Source: Rhodococcus koreensis (GTDB lineage Bacteria > Actinomycetota > Actinomycetes > Mycobacteriales > Mycobacteriaceae). Taken from it: a DNA stretch of 64,000 nt. Under the pieces are notes generated by a model that did not search any database, was not told the origin of the DNA, and saw only the letters and a program-made list of their open reading frames with translations. Numbering within the stretch: position 1 is the stretch's first letter; every line of letters begins with the position of its first letter. Below, piece by piece: positions 17,105-25,548 of this stretch. Where the stretch lies: assembly GCF_900105905.1 (NCBI RefSeq), contig NZ_FNSV01000005.1, forward strand, positions 186,001-250,000. Direction: 5' to 3'. Both the position numbers and the translations under genes were made by a program.

Positions 17105-17953
17105 CTACAGCATCTCGGCGTCTCCAACCACGGCGCCGTCGCGTCCAGGATCCCCAATCCGGAAGAATCTCGGCGGTCGATGTTCAACGAAGGAGGCGAC
17201 GCACTCGGCGAAGTCCGCGCTCCGAACGCTGTTCTGCATCGCGACGTCGGCGTCTACCGCCGCCTCGTGCCACTCGCGGTCGAGGTGGTTGTACACGAGT
17301 TCTTTCGAGACACTCAACGACCGCGGCGAGGCGGACTTGGCGAGGTCGCGGATGTACGAGACGGCCGTATCGACCAGGTCGTCGTCATCAACGACCCGAT
17401 CGGCTAAGCCGATCGACGCCGCCTCGGCCGCGTCCACCCGCCGTGAGCTCCACAGGAGGTCTAGCGCACGGCCCACCCCAATGAGCCTCGGCAGCAGCCA
17501 ACTAGTGCCGTGCTCGGCGATGAGGCCCCGCTTGGAGAACACGGTATGGAAAGCGGCTGACTTCGCGACGAAACGGAGATCTGCCATTATCGCCAGCACG
17601 AATCCTCCGCCTGCGCATGTCCCGTTGACCGCAGCGATCACTGGTTTCGGGACGTCGCGAAGATAGGAGAACAACGCGGGCGCCTCCGACCCAACCGTCG
17701 CCTCGCTCGTGCTGCGCGGGCCGTTCTTGACCGCTTGAACCAGGTTCGCGGCGTCCAGTCCAACGCAGAAGCCTTCACCGGCCCCCGTGGCCACGATGCC
17801 GACTACTCGTTCATCGGCGACAGCGGACTCGACGGCATGCCGCAGCTCATGCATCGTCTGCCCGCGGAACGCATTCCGCTGCTTCGGCCGGTTGATGGTA
17901 ATCAAAGCGACCGGATCGGTCACCTCGTAGATCAGGTCCTCATAGTCCGTCAT
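17105..17953 (-). CDS. Enoyl-CoA hydratase/isomerase family protein (copy 1)
   Basis: This 282-residue crotonase-fold protein has the first oxyanion segment GEGFCVGLDAANL, the second AAVNGTCAGGGFVLAIMADL, and the downstream KRGLIAEHGTSWLLPRLIG. It acts on a CoA ester (hydration, isomerisation or ring cleavage). The start is the ATG at 17953; a longer open frame upstream has no family similarity. A paralog is at 38319-39149. It is in the same direction as the SDR and P450. Bases 17954-18271, between this gene and the broken ALDH, hold no recognisable gene. Confidence 0.9.
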   Translation of the reverse strand: MTDYEDLIYEVTDPVALITINRPKQRNAFRGQTMHELRHAVESAVADERVVGIVATGAGEGFCVGLDAANLVQAVKNGPRSTSEATVGSEAPALFSYLRDVPKPVIAAVNGTCAGGGFVLAIMADLRFVAKSAAFHTVFSKRGLIAEHGTSWLLPRLIGVGRALDLLWSSRRVDAAEAASIGLADRVVDDDDLVDTAVSYIRDLAKSASPRSLSVSKELVYNHLDREWHEAAVDADVAMQNSVRSADFAECVASFVEHRPPRFFRIGDPGRDGAVVGDAEML

Positions 17954-18271
17954 CGGTCTGCGTCCGCCTTCGTCCAGTAGGGGTCGTGCAGCATTCGTTC
18001 GCGCACTTTTGCGCATCGGATCGCGCAACAGTTCGAGTAGGAAGCCGCTGTTCTTGGCCAATCCGAGCAGCTCACGCGACCAACAGTCCGCCGTTGCCGC
18101 GCTTGCGAACGGTTGGTCATAGTCCGCCCCGGGCCGGCGCGCTGCTCGGCGCCGAACAGCGCTGATTTCCTGCCTTTGAGCTCCGACAGCACGCCGTTGT
18201 CCAATCCACGGACGGCGCCTACTCGTGGCGAATCGTGGTAGATCCCGCTCGCCGATCGCCACCGCCCATGT

Positions 18272-19691
18272 TCAAGACCATGGCGTGCCGGGCAGGAGGT
18301 TGCGATACACGACGTGCGGAGTAGTGAACTCGTGGAGTCCCCACGGCCCGTTCTCGATGCCGATGCCACTTTGCTTGACGCCGCTGAACGGAAGGTGCGG
18401 CATCAGGTAGAGGTGGCAGTTCACCCAGGTGGTTCCGGCGGCGATGCGACGAGCCACGGAGGCTCCCTTCTCCACGTCGCCCGTCCACACCGACGAACCG
18501 AGGCCGAAGTCGGTCGAGTTCGCTCGCGCGACGGCCTCGTCGAGGTCGTCGTACGGCAGGATCGGCAGGGCCGGTCCGAACTGCTCTTCTGTGACGATCG
18601 GCATGTCGTCGGTCACGTCGGTGAGGATGGTCGGCGTGTAAAAGAAGCCGGGTCCGTCGACGGGACCTCCGCCGGCCGCAACGGTGGCGCCACCAGCGAC
18701 GGCGTTCTCGACCAGGCCCTTCACCCGATCGAGTTGCGCCTGATTGTTGACCGGTCCGTGCGTCGTCGTGCTGTCGAGTCCGCTGCCCAGGACGACCCTC
18801 TTCGCACGCTCGGTCAGCGCCGACACCAAATCGGCATACATGGAGCGAGGCGCGTAGACCCGCTTCACGGCGACGCAGATCTGTCCGACGTTCATCATCG
18901 AACTGCCGAAGATGCCTGCTGCAGCGGTCTCGATATCGGCGTCGTCGAGGATGATCGCGGGATCGTTCCCGCCGAGCTCGAGGGTGACGCGCTTGAGGTC
19001 GTCGGCCGCCGCGAGCGCGACTTTCGGCCGCTCGCAGTCGAGCCGGTGAAACTGATCTTGCGGACAGCCGGGTGCGCGCTCAGCTTGGCGCCGAGAGGAT
19101 CTCGGCCCGAAACGACGTTGAGGACGCCCGGGGCAGGATGTCGGCGAGTAGTTCACCGACGCGGAGCGTCGTGATCGGCGTATAGGGCGAGGGCTTGAGG
19201 ACGATGGTGTTTCCGGCACGCAGTGCCGGGGCGAGCTTCCAGAACGCGAGGCCGATCGGCGAGTTCCACGGGGTGATCGCCGCGACTACGCCGATCGGCT
19301 CGCGGATCAAATCGACGCGGGAGTAGTCGTCCTTTTGCAGAACCTCGTCGGAGAGGTCCAGGTCCGCGTAGTACCGCAGCCACTGGATTGCGGAAGCCAC
19401 CTCCCCGGCGGCTTCTTTCAACGGTTTGCCCTGTTCCTGCACGAACAGGGGCGCCAGTTCGTCGATCGAATTTTCTATCCGCTGCGCCGCCACGAGAAGA
19501 GCAGCGCGCCGAGTGCCGTCGTCGAGGCGCCACTGGGCGAAAGCCGACTGGGCCGCGCGCACGGCGGCTTCCAACTGCTCGTCGGTGCAGTCCGGTGCCT
19601 CGGCGAACGGAGTGCCGACGGCGGGGTCGTCCACCGGGAACGTGCCGTCCCCTCCTACCAGCCGACCGTCGATGGTCATCGAAACTGACAT
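18272..19691 (-). pseudogene. Aldehyde dehydrogenase copy 2, broken by two single-base deletions
   Basis: Alignment with the two intact ALDHs shows one continuous 473-codon gene once two bases are restored. The first loss is in a C-run near 19132 (after LADILP). The second is near 19025 (in GRKVALAA). The start is the ATG at 19691 with AGGAGG. All catalytic elements are otherwise present, including LELGGNDPA and GQICVAVKR. Both lesions lie in short homopolymers, so sequencing error is possible. If real, the enzyme is lost and one of the other copies must serve this module. Confidence 0.88.
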
Positions 19692-19830
19692 GTAGTCCTC
19701 CTGGACTCGAAACGGGAACGGCACAGTAGATTCAGCGGCTTCACACGGCCTGCAACAGACGCTCAAGGAAGAACAAGACAGCGGTAGCTCAATAGAACAG
19801 ATAGCAAACTTGCTTACGTTGTGTTATTTG

Positions 19831-19858
19831 GTTCACAGCTCGATTTCAAATCGTGAAC
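19831..19858. promoter_or_regulatory. Inverted repeat upstream of ALDH copy 2
   Basis: A nested palindrome has outer arms GTTCA/TGAAC and inner perfect CGATTT-C-AAATCG. It is close to a TTGACG -35-like box on the minus strand, so it may be the operator of this module. No AAC-N3-GTT site is present. Bases 19860-20140 contain no recognisable gene. Confidence 0.5.
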
Positions 19859-20142
19859 ACGCACCGCGTCAATGCCAATTGTGATGGAAACCTCTTTGGT
19901 CGCATGACCAGTGGCTGCTTAAACCGAACCGCCAGCCCAGTTCTGGCGCAAGACCCGTCGGTATCCGCAGCAAGCGCGCCACGCGGCAGGACGGACTGAC
20001 GAGTATCGGTTGGCGATAAGCACCGGCGCGTGCGCCGAAACCGTCCGGATTCGATGTCTCAATGCGGCTGCGAGCACTGAAGCTTTGGGCACCAAGTTTC
20101 ACTTGCCATCGTAATGTGCATATTGTAAGTTTCCTCACACGT

Positions 20143-20162
20143 CGTAGGTTGTGTGACCTACG
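20143..20162. promoter_or_regulatory. Palindromic candidate operator upstream of the SDR-BVMO operon
   Basis: Perfect seven-base arms CGTAGGT and ACCTACG are separated by TGTGTG, 27 bases before the SDR start. A CACAC/GTGTG pair overlaps it. No cognate regulator lies next to it. Confidence 0.55.
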
Positions 20163-20188
20163 CAACGATTCTGTATGAGAGGAACAAC

Positions 20189-21193
20189 ATGGCGGGGTCG
20201 ACCACGCTGGTCATCGGAGCGAGCGGGTTCCTCGGGTCGCACGTGACTCGGCAGCTCGCGGACCGTGGCGACCAGGTCCGGGTCTTGGTGCGGCACTCCA
20301 GCTCGACCGAGGCGTTCGACGATCTCAACGTCGAGATACACCGCGGCGACGTCGCGGATATCGAAGCCCTCCGCAAGGCGATGGTCGACTGCAAAGTCGT
20401 GTATCACTGTGTGGTCGACGTGCGGGCATTCCTGTACCGCCCGGACGAACTCTTCGCGACCAATGTCGACGGCCTGCGCAACGTACTGGACGCGGCGCTC
20501 GAAGCCGATCTCGACAAGTTCGTGTTTACCAGCACCATCGGAACCATCGGCGTCGAAGCCGACGGCTCGGTCGCGACGGAGGAGAGCTCGTTCAACTGGG
20601 CAAAGGAGGGTGGCGAGTACATCCGCTCGCGAGTCATGGCCGAGGAGCTGGTGTTCAAGTACGTGCGCGAGCACGACCTGCCCGCCGTGGCGATGTGCGT
20701 GTCCAACACATTCGGTCCCGGCGACTACGCCCCCACTATGCATGGCGCGCTGCTCATCGACGCCGCTGCCGGTCGCCGGCCAATCTACCCATTCGGGCTC
20801 AGCGCTGAGGTGGTAGGCGTCGAGGACGCTGCCGCCGCCATGCTCCTGGCTGCCGAGCGGGGCACGGTTGGCGATCGATACATCATCTCGGAGCGCTATC
20901 TATCCCAGCACGAGCTCTACCAGACTGCAGCCGACGTCGCCGGGGCCGCAGCACCGCGGGGAGTACCGATGGCGGTCTTCCGAGTTCTCGGCCTGGCCGG
21001 CGACGGAGTGCGTTTGCTGACCCACAAGGACGTTCGCCTCTGCAGTCTCTGTATCCGTCTGCTCACCCTTCCCGGCCAACTCGACCACAGCAAGGCCGAG
21101 CGCGAACTCGGTTGGCACCCGACGCCGATCCACGATCACATCCGCAAGGCTGTCGAGTTCTACCGCGAACGAGACATGTTGACGCACCGTTGA
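20189..21193 (+). CDS. NAD-dependent epimerase/3-beta-HSD-like extended SDR
   Basis: This 334-residue extended SDR begins TTLVIGASGFLGSHVT, with the GxxGxxG nucleotide-binding motif. The segment EYIRSRVMAEELV is where the family has YxxxK; here the Lys position is Arg (YIRSR), which may alter or abolish dehydrogenase chemistry. The ATG at 20189 follows GAGAGGAAC. It is the first gene of an operon with the BVMO (33-base gap) and lactonase. Expected role: oxidation of a cyclic alcohol to the ketone substrate of the BVMO. A decayed second copy of this gene pair is at 13977-14341. Confidence 0.88.
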   Translation: MAGSTTLVIGASGFLGSHVTRQLADRGDQVRVLVRHSSSTEAFDDLNVEIHRGDVADIEALRKAMVDCKVVYHCVVDVRAFLYRPDELFATNVDGLRNVLDAALEADLDKFVFTSTIGTIGVEADGSVATEESSFNWAKEGGEYIRSRVMAEELVFKYVREHDLPAVAMCVSNTFGPGDYAPTMHGALLIDAAAGRRPIYPFGLSAEVVGVEDAAAAMLLAAERGTVGDRYIISERYLSQHELYQTAADVAGAAAPRGVPMAVFRVLGLAGDGVRLLTHKDVRLCSLCIRLLTLPGQLDHSKAERELGWHPTPIHDHIRKAVEFYRERDMLTHR

Positions 21194-21226
21194 TCCGAAT
21201 TTCGCCCCGAACCTAACGAGGAACTG

Positions 21227-23035
21227 ATGACACAGACCCACGAGCCGCTCTCTGATACGGCTGTCGCTCTCGAGGCAGTGCGCGCGCGTTACCGAGCCGA
21301 GCGCGACAAGCGGATCCGGCCAGACGGAACTGAGCAGTATGCATTCGTCACTGAAGGGAAGCTCTCCCGCTACGGCGCTGACCCGTGGACGCCGGAGGTG
21401 GCGGAGCGCCCAGCCCGACACGACGTGGTCGACCTGACGATCATCGGGGCAGGATTCGGGGGGCTGCTCGCCGGAGCGTTCGCTCGCAAAGCCGGGATCG
21501 AGAAGATCCGCTACATCGATGTGGCAGGCGATTTCGGAGGGACCTGGTACTGGAATCGCTACCCCGGGCTCACCTGCGACGTAGAGTCCTACCTCTACCT
21601 GCCGATGCTCGAGGAAATCGGTACGAAACCAAGCCGCAAGTTTGCGCCCGGTGAGGAGATCCGTCAGCATGCGCTCGCGATCGCCGAGAGGTTCGACCTT
21701 CGTCGCGACACCTTGTTCCAGACCGAGGTGACATCGCTGAGGTGGAATGACGACGAGGAGCGTTGGGAGGTCGAGACCTCGCGGGACGACTCCTTTGCCT
21801 CCCGCTACGTGTTGATCTCCAGCGGACCATTCCAACGTCCCAAGTTGCCACGAATCCCGGGTATCGAGTCTTTCGAGGGTCACGCGTTCCACACCAGCCG
21901 CTGGGACTACGCCTACACGGGCGGTGATCACACGGGCGGACTCGACGGGCTCGCCGACAAGCGTGTAGCGGTGGTCGGCACCGGGGCGACCGGCCTGCAG
22001 GTGGTGCCCGAGGTCGCCAAGTATGCAAAGGAGCTGTTCGTTGTCCAGCGCACGCCGTCGGCGATCGACGTCCGCGGCGACGCACCGACCGACGATGAGT
22101 GGTGGAACTCCCTCAAGCCCGGCTGGCAGCGGCGGCGCCGCGACAACTGGATCGACTTCGTGCATGGCATGGGCGCTGACGAGAACATAGTCGGGGGCGC
22201 ATGGACCGACCTCGCGACCGTCCGCGGGATGCGTCGCCTCGTGGAAACGGGTTTCGCCAGCGATCCGGCGCTTACGATGGAACTGGCTGACTACGAGAAG
22301 ATGGAGGAGTTGCGTCAGCGAGTGGTTGATCTGGTCGACGATTCGGAGACAGCCGCAGCACTGCAGCCGTGGTATCGACAGATGTGCAAGCGCCCCGGTT
22401 TCAGTGACCACTACCTACAGGTGTTCAACCAGCCCAATGTTTCTCTGGTCGACACCGATGGCCGGGGCATCGACTCGTTTACCCCCGAAGGCTTCGTGGT
22501 CGACGGGGTCGAGCACCAGGTCGACGTGATCATCTTCGCGACCGGCTACGAACTGAACTTCGATGCCGCGACCCGTGCCGGAGTCGACATCCGTGGTCGC
22601 GGTGGGGTCTCGCTCACCGAACGCTGGAGTGACGGCATGCGCACACTGCATGGTTGGGTTGCTCGCGAGTTTCCGAACCTACTGCAGATGGGCTTGTTGC
22701 AGAACGCCTTCTCGTTCAACTTCACGCATGTCCTCGAGGATCAGGCGGAACACATCGGTGCCGTCCTGGCCGAGTCCGAGCATCGAGGTGACGTCCTGAT
22801 CGAGCCGACTGAGGAGGCCGAGAACGAATGGGTTGCAGTCATCCACGGCCAGGACACCGCGGGTCTCGAGTTCCAAGCAGAGTGCACACCGAGCTACACC
22901 AACGAAGAAGGAAAGCCGAGTCGCGCGGAAGCCTATACTGCCGGTCCCACCGCCTTCCGGCAGCTACTCGCTGATTGGTGGGCTAACGGCGGGCTCGAGC
23001 AGGTCTTGACCCCGAAGGGAGCCACTCGTGCTTGA
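21227..23035 (+). CDS. Baeyer-Villiger monooxygenase, cyclic-ketone type
   Basis: This 602-residue FAD/NADPH monooxygenase inserts oxygen next to a carbonyl, turning a ketone into an ester or a cyclic ketone into a lactone. It has the FAD motif GAGFGG (74-79), the BVMO fingerprint FEGHAFHTSRWD (216-227) and the NADPH motif GTGATG (251-256). The N-terminal ERDKRIRPDGTEQY and overall length recall rhodococcal cyclododecanone and related large-ring monooxygenases; that similarity is from memory. The ATG is preceded by GAGGAAC. Its stop overlaps the lactonase start by eight bases, strong evidence that the two act in sequence. Confidence 0.96.
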   Translation: MTQTHEPLSDTAVALEAVRARYRAERDKRIRPDGTEQYAFVTEGKLSRYGADPWTPEVAERPARHDVVDLTIIGAGFGGLLAGAFARKAGIEKIRYIDVAGDFGGTWYWNRYPGLTCDVESYLYLPMLEEIGTKPSRKFAPGEEIRQHALAIAERFDLRRDTLFQTEVTSLRWNDDEERWEVETSRDDSFASRYVLISSGPFQRPKLPRIPGIESFEGHAFHTSRWDYAYTGGDHTGGLDGLADKRVAVVGTGATGLQVVPEVAKYAKELFVVQRTPSAIDVRGDAPTDDEWWNSLKPGWQRRRRDNWIDFVHGMGADENIVGGAWTDLATVRGMRRLVETGFASDPALTMELADYEKMEELRQRVVDLVDDSETAAALQPWYRQMCKRPGFSDHYLQVFNQPNVSLVDTDGRGIDSFTPEGFVVDGVEHQVDVIIFATGYELNFDAATRAGVDIRGRGGVSLTERWSDGMRTLHGWVAREFPNLLQMGLLQNAFSFNFTHVLEDQAEHIGAVLAESEHRGDVLIEPTEEAENEWVAVIHGQDTAGLEFQAECTPSYTNEEGKPSRAEAYTAGPTAFRQLLADWWANGGLEQVLTPKGATRA

Positions 23036-23936
23036 CGAAGTAGAACTGCAGCTGGCCGGTACGGGTCTTGCGTTCCCCGAGGGCCCGATCGCCGAGTCCG
23101 GCGGAGCGGTGCTCGCAGTGGAGGTGGAAAGCGGTGCGCTTGTGCGTATCTCGCCCGACGGAGTGCGAACCCTGGTCGCCGATGTGGGTGGAGGAGGAGC
23201 CAACGGCGCGGCAATCGGTCCCGACGGTGCCGTCTACGTCGCCAGCAACGGTGGCTTCAACTGGCTGACGATGGAGGACGGTTCTCGAGTGCCCGCCGGA
23301 TTCGTCGATGCCTGGACCCACGGCACGATCCACCGGGTCGAACCGCACACCGGCGAGGTCACCGAACTCTTCACCCACAGCGATGGCCGGCCACTGGGCT
23401 CGCTCAACGACGTCGTCTTCGACGCCGGCGGCGGCTGCTATGTGGCTGACACTTTGCCGGACAGCCGAATCCACTATGCGGTACCCGGCCGTGGGGAGAT
23501 TCATATCGCCACCGATCAGGTCGTCACACCCAATGGCGCAGGGCTGTCACCCGACGGCACCCAGCTGTACATCTCCGAGACGTTCACCGGACGCATCCGC
23601 GTCTTCGATGTGACCGGTCCGGGCAAGCTCGTCGAGACGGCGGATCTCTTCACCCATCCCGCCTCAGGCGGCGAGGGCTACTTCTTCGACGGTCTCACGG
23701 TCGACAGCCAGGGAAACGTGATCGTCGCCGACCTCATGGAGTCCGCTGTCCGCGTGATCAGTCCGGATGGCAAGGACCTGGGTCTGGTCAGAACACCGGA
23801 GCCGGACATCATGGTGACCTGCGCCGCATTCGGAGGGCCTGATCGTCGCACGCTATACGTCACGTCAGGATCGCGCGGAAAACTTTACAAGGCACAGTGG
23901 CCATGGCCGGGCCTCCGCCTTCACTACGAGATCTGA
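23028..23936 (+). CDS. SMP-30/gluconolactonase-family lactonase
   Basis: This 302-residue six-bladed beta-propeller hydrolase has FPEGPI near the N-terminus (metal-binding Glu), LGSLNDVVFD (Asn-Asp), TPNGAGLSPDG and FFDGLTVDSQG, the expected metal and catalytic positions. It would open the lactone made by the BVMO to a hydroxy acid. The start is GTG at 23028, inside the end of the BVMO gene, so translation is probably coupled. A strong hairpin follows the stop. Confidence 0.92.
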   Translation: MLDEVELQLAGTGLAFPEGPIAESGGAVLAVEVESGALVRISPDGVRTLVADVGGGGANGAAIGPDGAVYVASNGGFNWLTMEDGSRVPAGFVDAWTHGTIHRVEPHTGEVTELFTHSDGRPLGSLNDVVFDAGGGCYVADTLPDSRIHYAVPGRGEIHIATDQVVTPNGAGLSPDGTQLYISETFTGRIRVFDVTGPGKLVETADLFTHPASGGEGYFFDGLTVDSQGNVIVADLMESAVRVISPDGKDLGLVRTPEPDIMVTCAAFGGPDRRTLYVTSGSRGKLYKAQWPWPGLRLHYEI

Positions 23937-23942
23937 TGCGCC

Positions 23943-23972
23943 GCTAACGGGTGCCACGTGGCACCCGTTAGC
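23943..23972. terminator. Terminator of the SDR-BVMO-lactonase operon
   Basis: A perfect 30-base palindrome (arms GCTAACGGGTGCCAC and its complement) begins seven bases after the lactonase stop. Bases 23973-24299 contain no gene. Confidence 0.8.
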
Positions 23973-24299
23973 ACTATCCCTGCGTCCCGGGATCCTCGCA
24001 ACCCGGTCCGCTGAGTTCGACCCACGAATGGAGCTCTTGGGGCTCGTCGTAGTCCCCGTGGGCGCCATGATGCCAGTTCGAAATGCGTTGACAGTGTTCG
24101 GGAGAAACAACAGCTCGTGCAAGGTCTAGCGTCTACAACACCCTCCACTGGTCCTCAGCCAACGCGAAGATGCAACTCTCACGGCGGAACACTACCCCAC
24201 GAGCTGCCCGAACTGGCAGAAGCAATTGCCGACCATCGGTCGGCTTAACGTTGTTTCGGTGCTTGATCATTGATGAATGGCAGGGAGGGAAACCGGTTC

Positions 24300-25015
24300 C
24301 GGCCTGGGGTCCGACGCCCGAAACGTCAAGCGACGGCGGTCGCCGTGATCTCGACTCGTTGCGTGACCGCCGGATGTGGGCCGCGGAGATGTTCGCCGCA
24401 GGGCGGCGGCAGGTGGATGTCGCAGTCGAGTTGGCGGTCTCCCAGCAGACCGCCTCACGCTGGCATCGACAGTGGATCGAAGGAAGCAACGAGGCACTGC
24501 AAGGTGCCGGTCGTGCGGGGCGCCGCGCCCCGGCTCGATGACGCCCAGATCGTCGTGATCCGAGAGGAATTACTCAAAGGACCCCAAGCTCACGGCTTCG
24601 CGACCGGGGTGTGGACGTTGGGCAGGGTCGCGATCGCGATCGAGCGGCTCACACCCAGACCTGGACGATCCTGCGGACCAGGCTGGGCTGGAGTCGCCAG
24701 CGTCCCGCACGGCGGGCAGTCGAACGCGACGAGGACGCCATCGTCGCCTGGCGCGAAACCGAGTGGCCGCGGATAAAGAAATAGCGCGGCGCCGAGGTGC
24801 ATGGATCTGCTTCCAGGACGAAAGCGGTGTGTCGCTGCTCCCGGTGGCCCAAGCAACCTGGGCGCCGAAAGGCGTGACACCGGTGCTGCATCATCGATTC
24901 TCCTGCAAACGCATGTCCATGGCCGGGGTTCTGGCCTATCGACACGACCGCAGTCGCAGCGCGTTCGTGTTCTCCCTGACCGACAGCGCCTACAACACCG
25001 ACAACGCATCGAGTT
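24300..25015 (+). pseudogene. IS630-family transposase remnant
   Basis: The N-terminal HTH (LRDRRMWAAEMFAAGRRQ and AVSQQTASRWHRQW), the linker (APRLDDAQIVVIREELLKGP) and part of the DDE domain (WICFQDESGVSLLPVAQATW) lie in different frames, with an in-frame TAG near 24784. The C-terminal third is missing after about 25010. It is inactive and marks the right edge of the BVMO module. Confidence 0.8.
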
Positions 25016-25169
25016 CCAGGACTGTGCAGAGCGTCAGTCCTGGCCAGCGGCTTTCGGGTGAGTCATACGCAAGGTGGTGAGAGACAAAATGTGCGGCAGT
25101 GACGAGGGGGCGTGGTGGTGCCAACCCAGCCAGGAGCGCCCTTCGAAATGGACTAGTCCGAGATCGGTT

Positions 25170-25510
25170 TTCAGCTACCCCGGTAGTCGTCTCGATCCGC
25201 AAGCCGACCTTGGTCAACCGGACCAGTTTGGGCAGCGCGGTGTCCTCGGGGAGTGTGGCGAGCAATATTCGCTCGGCTCGTCGGCACCGGTAGGCCATTC
25301 AGCGAGCAACCCGGCGGTGCCACTCGTTGTCGGGGATCACGGACCGTCGCCGCAAGGTGGTGATCTCGGCTTCCCCGTCCTCGTCGTCGGCGCGCCGTTA
25401 GTCTCAACGCTCGGGCACGAACAACGACCAATCCAGCGGGCACGATCGACCTGCAACCGCCGATCCTTCCGCGCCAACGACGAGAAAAACCTCACCGACA
25501 AACGTCCCTG
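25170..25510 (-). pseudogene. Probable IS701-like transposase fragment
   Basis: Minus-strand frames show GRSCPLDWSLFVPER and RRRSVIPDNEWHRR, reminiscent of the DDE_5 region of IS701-type transposases, with stops between pieces. The identification is by motif memory and is tentative. It abuts the IS630 remnant. Confidence 0.4.
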
Positions 25511-25548
25511 ACAGGGCGGTCGATGAGCCCGGTGACCCACCACTGGCC

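Noticed and set aside
15814..17187. 457-codon minus-strand frame overlapping the SDR at 15972
   Set aside because: Arg-rich translation in a different frame from the well-supported SDR; no family similarity.
17954..18262. N-terminal extension of the enoyl-CoA hydratase by 103 codons
   Set aside because: Extension shows no crotonase similarity and the ATG at 17953 begins the normal family N-terminus.
20900..22411. 503-codon minus-strand open frame across the SDR and BVMO
   Set aside because: No domain, and it lies fully opposite two well-supported genes.
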